DNA from: Methanomassiliicoccales archaeon LGM-DZ1
GTDB lineage: Archaea; Thermoplasmatota; Thermoplasmata; Methanomassiliicoccales; Methanomethylophilaceae
Assembly (NCBI GenBank): GCA_030168595.1
Contig: CP115556.1
Location: forward strand, 682,001 to 746,000
Length of the DNA stretch: 64,000 bases
Direction of reading: 5' to 3'
Shown here: in pieces, positions 26,163-34,461 of the stretch
Numbering within the stretch: position 1 is the stretch's first letter
Layout: each line of letters starts with the position of its first letter
Made by a program: the position numbers and the translations under genes
Notes under the pieces: generated by a model
What the model saw: only the letters and a program-made list of their open reading frames with translations
Told to the model about the DNA's origin: nothing
The model's database searches: none

Positions 26163-26882
26163 ATGGGAATCAACATAGCACTCTGCGAGACCGAGGCTGA
26201 GAAGGCGCCCTGCCGCAGCCTCAAGTTGGAAGTACGCCGCGCCAGGACCGATGCCGCGGGGTTCGACGATTACATGATCTATGAGGAGAAAGTCTCCCTC
26301 GATGATGCCAGGAACGTGTTCCCGGACTTCGAAGGGTTCCTCAAGAGGAACAGGATCAACGCCGAGACGGACGCCGTCTACATGGACAAGGTCAAGAAGG
26401 ACGAGGACCGCGAGGCCCTCGCGAAGTACGTGAAGAAGACGGCGACCGGATGGATCGACCTCACCCGCATGGACGCGGCCACCAGAGAGAAGGCGCTGAA
26501 GGCCGCCGGACCCGACGACCGCACCACCGCCTGGGACGACCTGGACTTCGATTCGATGAACAAGATGTGCTCCGAGTGCCCGCTCTCCTGGGACAAGGGG
26601 CGCGGATGCATGGGGACCTTCGGGCCCGCCACCAGCAAGCTCCCCGAGATCGCCCGCAAGTACGGATGCCCCATCATCGGAGCGACCTTCGAGAACGCCG
26701 CCGCGATGAAGAAGCTGACCCCCGAGGATGCGAAGGCCGTCCTCAAGGAGGTCGAGGTCCTGAAGCCCGCCCTCGAGAAGGAAGGGAAGATGGCCGTCCA
26801 CAGGTACATGGGGCCCCTGGAGAGGATCGAGGCCGCGGCCAAGGTCTCCTCCGAGTACAACTGCAGGTTCTATTTCTTCTGA
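26163..26882 (+). CDS. unrecognised protein with a conserved-looking cysteine motif
   Basis: 239 residues from the ATG at 26163, with TATA-like GCTAATAATC about 30 bases upstream. I do not recognise the family. The N-terminal part is charged and helical. The middle holds CSECPLSWDKGRGCMGTFGP, with cysteines at 136, 139 and 149 and another in KYGCPIIG about 20 residues later, a spacing that could bind zinc or an iron-sulfur cluster. The C-terminus ends in YNCRFYFF. It is a single gene between divergent and convergent neighbours, so context gives no role. Confidence 0.72.
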   Translation: MGINIALCETEAEKAPCRSLKLEVRRARTDAAGFDDYMIYEEKVSLDDARNVFPDFEGFLKRNRINAETDAVYMDKVKKDEDREALAKYVKKTATGWIDLTRMDAATREKALKAAGPDDRTTAWDDLDFDSMNKMCSECPLSWDKGRGCMGTFGPATSKLPEIARKYGCPIIGATFENAAAMKKLTPEDAKAVLKEVEVLKPALEKEGKMAVHRYMGPLERIEAAAKVSSEYNCRFYFF

Positions 26883-26939
26883 AAAAACCGCGGGGAGAAC
26901 GGGCAGGCCGGGACAGGGCCGTCCGTCCCCCGATTTTCA

Positions 26940-27536
26940 TTACCGGCACTGACTTCGCTGCAGCCCGGCGTTCCGCTCCATGAGCCGGGACATATTGGCG
27001 GCGAGGCTCTTGAGTCCCTTCATGGCGGCCTCGTCCTTCTCATAGCCGGGCGAGTCCAGGGCCCTGAACAGGGGCAGGGGGAACGCGCCGGCCACCGAGA
27101 CCTCGTTCCTGAGGAGCCAGAACGTCAGATGGCCGTATGCCAGCTCCCCGCCTTCGTGGGCGCAGACCGTGACGACGCCGCCCACTTTCCCCCTGAGCCC
27201 GTGGTCGCCCACCGAGAGGCACAGGTCGGCCCTCTCGAGGAACGCCTGCATGTTGGACGGGACCGACCCGCCGTAAGCGGGAGCAGCGAGGATGATACCG
27301 TCGGCGGACCTCATCTCGTCGAGGATGTCGTTCATGTCGTCGTCCTCTATGATGCACCTCCCGTCCCCGCGCATCTCGCAGGTGCGGCAGTCGTTGCACA
27401 GACCCAGTTCGTTATCGTACACGGTTATCTGCTCGGTCTCGATCCCGGCCCTCTCGAACTCGTCAGACAGCGCGATGCAGATGTTGCTGGTGTTCCCGAT
27501 CAGACGGGAGCTTCCGTTCAGTATGACTACTTTCAT
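26940..27536 (-). CDS. flavodoxin-fold NADPH-dependent FMN reductase / iron-sulfur flavoprotein-like
   Basis: 198 residues. The N-terminal ILNGSSRLIGNTSNI is the FMN phosphate loop of the flavodoxin-like reductase family, and ILAAPAYGGSVPSNMQAFLER near 82-102 is the second FMN loop. CNDCRTCEMRGDGRC at about 47-61 has a compact cysteine set as in archaeal iron-sulfur flavoproteins. It probably transfers electrons between NAD(P)H or ferredoxin and an unknown acceptor. Its start overlaps the stop of the upstream VOC gene (ATGA), so the two are coupled. Confidence 0.82.
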   Translation of the reverse strand: MKVVILNGSSRLIGNTSNICIALSDEFERAGIETEQITVYDNELGLCNDCRTCEMRGDGRCIIEDDDMNDILDEMRSADGIILAAPAYGGSVPSNMQAFLERADLCLSVGDHGLRGKVGGVVTVCAHEGGELAYGHLTFWLLRNEVSVAGAFPLPLFRALDSPGYEKDEAAMKGLKSLAANMSRLMERNAGLQRSQCR

Positions 27537-27949
27537 TCAAGTTCCTCCGGTTTCTTCACGGGCGCATCCGTCTCGATGGCGTACAGGATGTTACCGTCGG
27601 TATCGAAGAACGAGGTGGCCACTCCCATAGGCAGACGCTTGGGGTCGAGCTTGAAGCTCACGCCCTCGTCGATCAGCCTGCGGTGCAGGTTGTAGGGGCT
27701 GTCCACGCCGATGAATATCCCGGTGTCGATCCCGATCTTCTCAGACCGGAATATGCGGATTATGCAGGAGCCGCGCCTGACCACACACTCGTTCCCGCCC
27801 GCGTACACCGTGTCCATCATCAGTATGTCCCTGTAGAACCCCAGCGCCCTTCCGGGATCGGCGGACGGCACCGAGACCATGAAGACGCTCTCCGGGAGCC
27901 CCTCGGTCGTATACTCGAAATTCCCTCCTCCGGGATCGCCTATGGGCAT
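27533..27949 (-). CDS. VOC/glyoxalase-fold protein
   Basis: 138 residues from the ATG at 27949; an ATG at 28003 would add 18 residues. The fold is suggested by FMVSVPSADPGRALGFYRDIL near 25-45, and ATSFFDTDGNILYAIE near the end, the usual DxxGN motif of the vicinal oxygen chelate superfamily. Members range from glyoxalases and dioxygenases to antibiotic-binding proteins; metal ligands are not clear enough to choose. It is transcribed with the flavoprotein at 26940. Confidence 0.72.
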   Translation of the reverse strand: MPIGDPGGGNFEYTTEGLPESVFMVSVPSADPGRALGFYRDILMMDTVYAGGNECVVRRGSCIIRIFRSEKIGIDTGIFIGVDSPYNLHRRLIDEGVSFKLDPKRLPMGVATSFFDTDGNILYAIETDAPVKKPEELE

Positions 27950-28078
27950 GGCTGGCGGTATCCGCGAGCAGATAGACAAAACCTGCGGTATGGAAGCGGG
28001 CATGCCGGCGTGCGGCCTTCCGGCACCCGCACAAAACCCTATATCGTCATCTGGGGATTACGGGACGAGAGGTAAGAA

Positions 28079-28987
28079 ATGTCAGCACCAGTGTTAAGCG
28101 CCGAGGATATCGAGGACCAGACGAAACTACAGAACACCCTGTCGAGGATCAAGCACGTCGTCATCGTGATCTCCGGCAAAGGAGGAGTGGGCAAGTCCAC
28201 CGTCTCCTCGAACCTTGCCGAGGCGCTCACCATGGACGGGTACAGCGTCGGCATCCTGGATGTCGACATCACCGGGCCCAACATCCCCAAGATGTTCCAC
28301 GTCGAGGACCAGAGGCTGACGGTCGAGAACGAGAAGCTCGTCCCCGTTCAGGTCCCCCCTGCGCTCAAGCTCGTCTCCATGGCCTTCCTGCTCCCCAGCC
28401 AGGACGATGCCGTCATGTGGAGGGGCCCCGTCAAGATGGGTGCCGTCAGGCAGCTCCTCGAGGATGTCGAGTGGGGAGACCTCGATTACCTTGTGATCGA
28501 TATGCCCCCCGGGACCGGAGACGAGGCCCTGTCCATCGTCCAGCTGATCCCCAAGGCGGACGGATGCGTCGTCGTCACCACCCCCCAGGACGTGGCCCTC
28601 CTCGACTCCAGGAAGTCCGTGACCTTCGCAAGGCAGACCGGCATCCCCGTGATCGGCATCATCGAGAACATGAGCGGGTTCGTCTGCCCCCACTGCGGGC
28701 AGACGGTGGACATCTTCAAATCCGGAGGCGGCGAGAACACCGCCAAAGACATGAACGTCAGGTTCCTCGGCAGGGTCCCGATCGAGCAGGGCGTCATGGC
28801 TGCCGGGGACAACGGCATGCCCATCGTCGTCGCCGACCCGTCCTGCGCTTCCGCCAAAGCGTTCATGTCGATCGCCTCGGAGGTCGAGCACATAGTCGAG
28901 AAGGAACCTGAGTACCTCCGCGCCCAGCACGAGGCCTTCGAGAGGGCGCAGAAGGAAGCCCAGGAGAAGGCAGGGCGGCAGCAGTGA
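28079..28987 (+). CDS. Mrp/NBP35-type iron-sulfur cluster carrier ATPase
   Basis: 302 residues. A deviant Walker [10 protein letters not shown] lies at 33-41, switch regions include [12 protein letters not shown] and [12 protein letters not shown], and the cluster-binding CPHC pair is Cys203/Cys206. ApbC/Nbp35 proteins dimerise, bridge a 4Fe-4S cluster and deliver it to target enzymes. The last 40 residues are a charged helix. The stop overlaps the next gene, a NifX-like protein (GTGA), a pairing common in methanogens. A TATA-like CCTATATCG lies at about 28037. Confidence 0.92.
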   Translation: MSAPVLSAEDIEDQTKLQNTLSRIKHVVIVISGKGGVGKSTVSSNLAEALTMDGYSVGILDVDITGPNIPKMFHVEDQRLTVENEKLVPVQVPPALKLVSMAFLLPSQDDAVMWRGPVKMGAVRQLLEDVEWGDLDYLVIDMPPGTGDEALSIVQLIPKADGCVVVTTPQDVALLDSRKSVTFARQTGIPVIGIIENMSGFVCPHCGQTVDIFKSGGGENTAKDMNVRFLGRVPIEQGVMAAGDNGMPIVVADPSCASAKAFMSIASEVEHIVEKEPEYLRAQHEAFERAQKEAQEKAGRQQ

Positions 28988-29364
28988 AGATCGGCGTCCT
29001 CACCGAGGGGGACGGCCTGAATTCTCTGGTGGCAGAGGATTTCGGCCGCGCCCCCTTCTTCCTCATCGTCGACGGCGACACCCTCGATTACCAAGTGATC
29101 GAGAACGAGTTCGCCAACGGCGACGGGCCGGGCTATAAAGTGGCCAAGGCGATTGCCGACCTGAAGCCCGATCACGTCATCTGCGGCGGGATCGGCACCC
29201 ACGGCCTGAAGATCCTCGAGGATGCCGGCATCCGTGTCTGGTACGATTACGACGACACGGCTGAGAACTGCATCGGCACGGTCAAAGACCGTCTGGCACT
29301 CGAGAAGAAGTTCGAAGGGAAGCAGCGAAGGGGGCTCAGACCCCCTTCCTGTCCCCCCATATGA
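28984..29364 (+). CDS. NifX/NifB-C-like iron-molybdenum cofactor domain protein
   Basis: 126 residues starting with GTG inside the mrp stop. The fold of the Nitro_FeMo-Co family is seen in [30 protein letters not shown] and [21 protein letters not shown]. Such small proteins bind iron-sulfur or FeMo-cofactor precursors; outside nitrogenase clusters they are commonly paired with Mrp carriers. The last 29 bases overlap the convergent queE gene. The C-terminal tail after about residue 115 is proline- and arginine-rich and may be poorly conserved. Confidence 0.82.
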   Translation: MKIGVLTEGDGLNSLVAEDFGRAPFFLIVDGDTLDYQVIENEFANGDGPGYKVAKAIADLKPDHVICGGIGTHGLKILEDAGIRVWYDYDDTAENCIGTVKDRLALEKKFEGKQRRGLRPPSCPPI

Positions 29365-29968
29365 TCTTGTGGAGCTGGGGCAGGACCCTGACGTCGAGAC
29401 GGTCGGCGACGACCCTTTCGGCGATATCCTTCAGTCCGATGCCCCCGACCGGGCTGAATATGACATTGGCCTCGGTCGGATGCTTCCTTATGAAAGCGAC
29501 AGCGTAATCGTAGTCGCGCCCGTCGGCGATGACGAACTTGAGCTGGTCCTTGGATCCGAGATGTGCCAGATTGTCTAGGTCCATCCTGTCCTGCATGCCG
29601 GACGACGGGCATTTGATGTCCATGCTTATGATGAGGTTCCGGGAATCCGGCAGGCCGGCGATGCTCACCGACCCGTTGGTCTCGAGGACCAGGACCTTCC
29701 CGGCGGACACCATCGCTGATATGAGCTCTTTTGCATCATACTGCAGTAGCGGCTCGCCCCCGGTCAGGCAGACCGACCTCACATCGCCGATGAGCGCCAT
29801 TATCTCCGGGACGGACATCTGGGACTTCGCATCCGACGGCTCGAGCGCGTAACCTGTGTCGCACCATGAGCAGCGGAGGTTGCAGCCGGCCGCCCTGATG
29901 AAATAGGTCAGGCGGCCCATCTGCAGGCCCTCGCCCTGGATCGAGAGGAAGGTCTCCACTATCTTCAA
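29336..29968 (-). CDS. queE: 7-carboxy-7-deazaguanine synthase
   Basis: 210 residues from the TTG at 29968 (TTGA overlap with the queC stop). Radical SAM enzyme that turns carboxy-tetrahydropterin into carboxy-deazaguanine, a precursor of preQ0. The cluster motif is CNLRCSWC (Cys29, Cys33, Cys36), preceded by FLSIQGEGLQMGR; LTGGEPLLQ lies near 72. In archaea preQ0 feeds archaeosine in tRNA. The overlap chain mtxX-queD-queC-queE indicates a single transcript. Confidence 0.93.
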   Translation of the reverse strand: MKIVETFLSIQGEGLQMGRLTYFIRAAGCNLRCSWCDTGYALEPSDAKSQMSVPEIMALIGDVRSVCLTGGEPLLQYDAKELISAMVSAGKVLVLETNGSVSIAGLPDSRNLIISMDIKCPSSGMQDRMDLDNLAHLGSKDQLKFVIADGRDYDYAVAFIRKHPTEANVIFSPVGGIGLKDIAERVVADRLDVRVLPQLHKIIWGDRKGV

Positions 29969-30651
29969 TTCCCGGCGCCGTCCTCGTAGGGGATCTCGTC
30001 GCGGTAGCCGGCCGCCCTGAAGCCCTCGAGCCTCAGGCGGCAGGAATCGCAGTGCCCGCATGCTTTCTCCCCGCCGTTGTAGCAGGACCATGTGAGCTCC
30101 AGGGGGGCTCCGAGCTTCTTGCCAAGGCGGACGATGTCCGCTTTGGAGAGGTAGAGCAGGGGAGTCATGATCTTGACCGCATGCCCCTCGACCCCGGCCT
30201 TGGTGCCCTTCTCGAGCATCTTCTGGTAGGCCTCGAAGAAATCAGGACGGTCGTCGGGATATCCGGAGTAATCGACGGCGTTGGCGCCCAGGTACACGTA
30301 TTCGGCGTCGATGCTCTCAGCCAGACCGGCGGCGACGCTCATGAAGACGATGTTCCTGGCCGGGACATAAGTTATCGGGATGTCCTCGTCGAGCTTCCCC
30401 TCCCTGTCCATCGGGACGTCGATGTCCTTCCTGGTCAGGGCAGACCTGAACGACGAGAGGTTCAGGTCGATGACCACATGAGCGACGTTGTAGTGCCTGC
30501 AGACCTTCTCGGCCGAATCGAGCTCCTTGGTGTGCCTCTGCCCATAGCGGAAGCTCAGCGCGGTGCACTCGCACCCGTCCGCAAGCGCCTGGGCGAGGGT
30601 GGTGGTGGAGTCGAGCCCGCCGGACAGCAGCACGACTGCCTTCTTGGACAT
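29965..30651 (-). CDS. queC: 7-cyano-7-deazaguanine (preQ0) synthase
   Basis: 228 residues. ATP-dependent enzyme that converts carboxy-deazaguanine to preQ0. The PP-loop SGGLDSTT is at 10-17 and the zinc site is formed by CYNGGEKACGHCDSCRLR near the C-terminus. The start at 30651 overlaps the queD stop by one base (TGATG arrangement). Length is typical. Confidence 0.95.
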   Translation of the reverse strand: MSKKAVVLLSGGLDSTTTLAQALADGCECTALSFRYGQRHTKELDSAEKVCRHYNVAHVVIDLNLSSFRSALTRKDIDVPMDREGKLDEDIPITYVPARNIVFMSVAAGLAESIDAEYVYLGANAVDYSGYPDDRPDFFEAYQKMLEKGTKAGVEGHAVKIMTPLLYLSKADIVRLGKKLGAPLELTWSCYNGGEKACGHCDSCRLRLEGFRAAGYRDEIPYEDGAGN

Positions 30652-31127
30652 CAGAACCTCACCTCGTACCAGGCGGTCTGCCCGCGTTCCTCGTCGAGGC
30701 CCACGGCCAGAGACCTGATGTTCGCCGGGATCTGGATCTCGCGGACCATCTTCTCCGTCATCATCTTGGACATCTCCTCGGCGGTCGTGGTCGGGACCGG
30801 CAGCATGCGGACGTCCATCTTCGGGAACATGTACCTCTTCCCGTTGCATTCGACATGCACATCCTCCCCGTCCTCGGTGATATGAACCTCCTTTGACTGC
30901 GCAGGAAGGAGCACAGCGTGGTCCATGGCGTCGACCATCTCCTTCAGCTTCTTCTTGAGGATGACGAAGTCCATCACCATCCCGTTCTCATCTATATCCC
31001 CCTCGAGCCTGAGGTGGACGATGTAGCTGTGGCCGTGCAGCCGGGAGCACTTCTCATGCCTGGGTATGAAGTGGCAGGCGGAGAACCTGATGCCGGAGTA
31101 CCCTCCGTCAATCTCGATGGAGCTCAT
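30651..31127 (-). CDS. queD: 6-carboxytetrahydropterin synthase-type protein
   Basis: 158 residues from the ATG at 31127. The PTPS fold is shown by FSACHFIPRHEKCSRLHGHSY at about 15-35, with the zinc histidines and catalytic cysteine, and PTTTAEEMSKMM near 118. QueD makes carboxytetrahydropterin from dihydroneopterin triphosphate, the first committed step toward preQ0. It overlaps mtxX upstream (ATGA) and queC downstream. Confidence 0.92.
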   Translation of the reverse strand: MSSIEIDGGYSGIRFSACHFIPRHEKCSRLHGHSYIVHLRLEGDIDENGMVMDFVILKKKLKEMVDAMDHAVLLPAQSKEVHITEDGEDVHVECNGKRYMFPKMDVRMLPVPTTTAEEMSKMMTEKMVREIQIPANIRSLAVGLDEERGQTAWYEVRF

Positions 31128-31873
31128 TGCCTCAGCCCCGCAAGCTTCATGGCCAGGACCAGGGAGTCGGAGAAGTCGGTCTTCACGCGAGAGGTGTCTA
31201 CGAACACTTTGTCGCTGTTGAGGACCGGGGCCCCGAGGGCGCGCATGTTGCCGATGAAGTGCATCGCCCTGAAGAGGAGGTTCCCGGAGATCCCTTCGGG
31301 AGCGATGATGATGTCGGCCTCTTCCACGGCATCCTCGATGAGGATCTGCGCCTCGTAGGCGTCGTAACCGGCCTTCACCAGCCTCTTGACGACCTCCATC
31401 GAGTCGGCGATGGTCTTGTCGACCGCGTCGTTCCTGCCGATGTCGTCCGAACGGCCGCCGGACATGACGGCTATCCGCTGGGTGCTGAACCCCAGTTTCT
31501 TGGCCAGGGCCGCGCCCTTCTCGGCCATCTCGACCTTGTCCTCGACGGTCCATCCCTCGTCTATGCCCACAGGGGCCATGAGGAACAGCCTCCCGCGGTA
31601 CTCCATGAGGACGATCCTCTGGAGATCGTCGACCCCCAGCGCCTTCTTCACATGGGGCAGGAGGACAGCGGAGGACATATCCCCGCGGACGGCCGCGTCG
31701 ATCTTCCCGTCGGCCAGGTCCCTGGCCAGTTTCTCCGGGTCGGTGTAGATGGAGATATTGGGATTGTCCATCACGCGGACGCTCGTCTCAACGAACTTCG
31801 ATTCCGGAGCGCGGCCGATCCCCACCTTCACATCGGGGAGGTCGCCTGCGAGAAATTCATCAGACTTTACCAT
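31124..31873 (-). CDS. mtxX: MtxX (methanogenesis marker protein 4)
   Basis: 249 residues from the ATG at 31873, chosen because a TATA element (TTATAAATTTATTAA, about 31895-31910) lies about 25-35 bases upstream; an earlier ATG at 31933 would precede it. The sequence resembles phosphotransacetylase-like folds (VKVGIGRAPES, APEGISGNLLFRAMHFIGNM) and fits the methanogen marker 4/MtxX family, whose function is unproven although mtxX genes were first noted beside methyltransferase genes. Here it leads an operon with three preQ0 genes through a 4-base overlap with queD. Confidence 0.8.
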   Translation of the reverse strand: MVKSDEFLAGDLPDVKVGIGRAPESKFVETSVRVMDNPNISIYTDPEKLARDLADGKIDAAVRGDMSSAVLLPHVKKALGVDDLQRIVLMEYRGRLFLMAPVGIDEGWTVEDKVEMAEKGAALAKKLGFSTQRIAVMSGGRSDDIGRNDAVDKTIADSMEVVKRLVKAGYDAYEAQILIEDAVEEADIIIAPEGISGNLLFRAMHFIGNMRALGAPVLNSDKVFVDTSRVKTDFSDSLVLAMKLAGLRQ

Positions 31874-32011
31874 GAAAGACCCATGCTCGCCATCGTTAAT
31901 AAATTTATAATTCCCGGGAGCGCGGCGCGGCATTAACCCAGAACACCGGGCCGGCGGCCTTCCGAAACTCCGGTCCGGGCAATGCCGGACACAGCATCGC
32001 GGCGGACGGGA

Positions 32012-32998
32012 TCAGCAGATCGTGTCGAACCGGTAGTCGCTCCAATCCCTGAGCCCCAACACGATCTCCGCCTCGGTCACGGTCAGCATCGGCTTGGGAT
32101 ACCTGGCCTGGTCGTCCATGGCCACCCGGGGACAGGCGGTGCTCACGAAAGCGTCGACCCTGTACGGGAGAAGGGCCTGGGGGGAGATCTCGTCCGTCGC
32201 CAGCATCACGACGTCCTTGCCGGCGTCCCGCAGGAGCCCGGCGATCCTGTCCGCTTCGGAGCGGCGGTTCTGGCCGACCTTCCCGCAGACGATCACCATG
32301 AAGGCCTGAGCCGATCTGGCACTTTCGATGGCGGCGAACCTCCGGCGGAGGATGCGGTCCTTCTGATCTTCGACCGAACGGGCCTCTCCGGTCACCGGGT
32401 TGAGGACCGTCATCTTCTTCTTCAGCCCGAACGCGGCCGCAAGGGGATGGAAATCGCCTTCGCCGATGAACAGGAAACCGTCGGTCTCATCTTCGGCAGC
32501 AACGGCCGCGGAGCAGTCGCATCCCAGGACCTGGCCCGGATAGCAGAGCCTGCCGTCCCCCTTCCCGATGACAGCGGTCTTGCCGGCCTTCTCCAGGATC
32601 TCCTTCGCCCTCGGGAGGAGGTGTATGTACTGGACGGAGGCGAGGAGTCCCACCCTGCCGGGAAGGTCCGGGAGGATCTTCTCCAGAGGCCCGTCGATGT
32701 CCACATCGGCCCTGGCCTCGATGTAGAGGACGTCCGGGTCCTGCGGAAGGTTCGGTATCGGAGAGTGCCCGAAATGGACGAGCGCCTGAGCGAACCTGCG
32801 GAAATCGGTGAAGAGATCGCATGCGCCGTAGCACGGATATCCCAGAACAACGGGGACCGCACCTGTATCTTTGAAAATCCTGTCGGAGAGCTCTGCGGCG
32901 CGGACCTTGAGCCCTTCCGGAAGCTGGAGGGCGACAGAGGAGTATCCCCTGCCGCGGATCCAGCTTTCGATGTTATCGATCTGGAGATCGAACAGCAT
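32012..32998 (-). CDS. dph2: diphthamide synthase Dph2
   Basis: 328 residues. Archaeal Dph2 is an unusual radical SAM enzyme that starts diphthamide formation on elongation factor 2. The three dispersed cluster cysteines are in YPCYGACD (near 55-62), GQVLGCD (near 155) and STACPRVA (near 285). Its ATG overlaps the stop of the upstream ribosomal gene rpl10e by one base, so both translation-related genes are probably co-transcribed. Confidence 0.93.
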   Translation of the reverse strand: MLFDLQIDNIESWIRGRGYSSVALQLPEGLKVRAAELSDRIFKDTGAVPVVLGYPCYGACDLFTDFRRFAQALVHFGHSPIPNLPQDPDVLYIEARADVDIDGPLEKILPDLPGRVGLLASVQYIHLLPRAKEILEKAGKTAVIGKGDGRLCYPGQVLGCDCSAAVAAEDETDGFLFIGEGDFHPLAAAFGLKKKMTVLNPVTGEARSVEDQKDRILRRRFAAIESARSAQAFMVIVCGKVGQNRRSEADRIAGLLRDAGKDVVMLATDEISPQALLPYRVDAFVSTACPRVAMDDQARYPKPMLTVTEAEIVLGLRDWSDYRFDTIC

Positions 32999-33519
32999 CA
33001 GTGGATGAGTTCCTGCCCTTTCTCGACGTCGATGTAGCAGGAAGTGGGGAGTTTCATGGAGGCCCTCCAGAGGGCATCCTTGACCTGAGGGACCTTGTCA
33101 GCCGTGGTGTAGACGGTGTAGACAGCCTGGTCCATCTCGACACGCGCGGCGGTGCCGACGGTCTTACCGAAGGCGCGGCGCATTCCGCTGGACACACGGT
33201 CCGCTCCTGCTCCGGTAGCGAGCTTGTTCTCGCGGAGGACGACGTGGGGGTAGACCCTGACTTTGAAGTGGTAGTCGGTGGGACCGAGCTTGCCGAGGAC
33301 CCTGTTGGCGGCGACACGGCCCGCCTCGATGGCGGTGTGCCTGATCTGCACGCGGGCTTTCACTTTGAGGGAGAGCTTTACGGGGAACTCGTCTTCCCTG
33401 GTGAGGTCTCCCATGTCGAACTGGCTGATCCTGACCGCCGGAACTCCGCCCATGTACTCGCGACGAGTATAGGCCATTCCGGTAATCCTCCTGTACATCG
33501 ATGCTGGCTTTCTTACCAT
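32998..33519 (-). CDS. rpl10e: ribosomal protein uL16 (L10e)
   Basis: 173 residues from the ATG at 33519; AGGTGG lies six bases upstream. The sequence begins [20 protein letters not shown], characteristic of archaeal L10e, and includes [20 protein letters not shown]. It is a component of the large subunit near the peptidyl transferase centre. A longer open frame continues upstream but lacks support. It is followed directly by dph2. Confidence 0.95.
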   Translation of the reverse strand: MVRKPASMYRRITGMAYTRREYMGGVPAVRISQFDMGDLTREDEFPVKLSLKVKARVQIRHTAIEAGRVAANRVLGKLGPTDYHFKVRVYPHVVLRENKLATGAGADRVSSGMRRAFGKTVGTAARVEMDQAVYTVYTTADKVPQVKDALWRASMKLPTSCYIDVEKGQELIH

Positions 33520-33808
33520 GATACCACCTGAAGGTAGCGAACGGAGCGAGTATCCCCGTTCCGTATTTAATCCCTTGGTAGGGATAACTGAGCCTTCCGA
33601 TATGGCCAAACAATATAAGGGTTCGCATCGGCCGGCCGGTCCGGGCACTCTAGGACATGAGTACCGGCGGCCCGAGGGGGAATCCCGGATGTGCCAGTAT
33701 CCCGTACGGCATATGAACCTGACCCGTCTCTCCGTCCCTGTGGGCGGCGGAACATCCCTTTCGGAGCAATGCTTTATATCGGAATCATGGTTGGAGAGCC
33801 CGTTCGGT
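33520..33808. other. 289-bp divergent intergenic space
   Basis: This space between rpl10e (minus) and the RNase P subunit (plus) contains only promoter-like elements: TTAAATACGG for rpl10e near 33565 and GCTTTATATCGG for the plus-strand operon near 33770-33781. Short open frames exist, but none has a ribosome site or recognisable protein. Confidence 0.6.
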
Positions 33809-34201
33809 ATGGCAAAGCACCCCGCCCGCTCGGCCGTCAGGTACATCGGAATGAGAAGGTCCGCCAGATTGGCGGAGCTGTCCGCCGAGGCCGTCCGCGA
33901 GGGCAGGGAGGACCGCGCAATACGCTATGTGAGCCTGGCCAGGGCCGTCTGCGGGAAGTCCCAGACGCCCATGCCCGAGGGCTTCGCGTACTGCAGGGAG
34001 TGCCTCCTGCCGCTGCTGCCGGGCGTGAACTGCACCGTGAGGCTGACAGGCGGCAAAGTGGTTTCCGCCTGCCCCAGGTGCGGGACGGTCCGCAGGATGC
34101 CGTACATCAGGGAACAGAAAGAGGCCCGTTTCGAAAGGACGGGGAGGCATCAGAATGACGGAGAGGGAAGCGAAGAAGGAGTTAATCAGGCGCAGCGTTG
34201 A
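33809..34201 (+). CDS. rnp4: ribonuclease P protein component 4 (Rpp21)
   Basis: 130 residues from the ATG at 33809, about 30 bases after a TATA-like CTTTATATC. It matches archaeal Rpp21: helical N-terminal half ([20 protein letters not shown]) and a zinc ribbon with [11 protein letters not shown] and [13 protein letters not shown]. It partners Rpp29 in the RNase P enzyme that matures tRNA 5' ends. The stop lies 46 bases inside the next gene (yhbY), a common archaeal pairing. Confidence 0.9.
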   Translation: MAKHPARSAVRYIGMRRSARLAELSAEAVREGREDRAIRYVSLARAVCGKSQTPMPEGFAYCRECLLPLLPGVNCTVRLTGGKVVSACPRCGTVRRMPYIREQKEARFERTGRHQNDGEGSEEGVNQAQR

Positions 34202-34451
34202 CATCGACCCGACCGTCCGCATCGGGAAGGACGGGGTCACCGAGAGCATCGGGGCGGAGATCGTCGCCCAGCTCAAGAAGAAGCGCCTGATCAAGGTCAA
34301 GGTGCTGGGGAACTGCGAGGAGGACGCGGACGCCGTGGCCGCCAAGCTCGAGGAGCTCACCCAGGGCGTGGCCGTGGATGTGCGCGGAGGGGTCATCGTC
34401 ATGACCGACAAACGTACCTGGACCTCGCTGTGCCAGAAGAAGAACGATTGA
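34155..34451 (+). CDS. YhbY/CRM-domain RNA-binding protein
   Basis: 98 residues, the CRM fold of YhbY: IDPTVRIGKDGVTESIGAEI, LKKKRLIKVKVLGNCEED, and a final strand GGVIVMTDK. The GxxG-type loop GKDG binds RNA. Bacterial YhbY associates with the large ribosomal subunit precursor. It overlaps rnp4 and precedes serS by ten bases, so the three form a translation-related operon. Confidence 0.9.
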   Translation: MTEREAKKELIRRSVDIDPTVRIGKDGVTESIGAEIVAQLKKKRLIKVKVLGNCEEDADAVAAKLEELTQGVAVDVRGGVIVMTDKRTWTSLCQKKND

Positions 34452-34461
34452 AGGAAGACAA

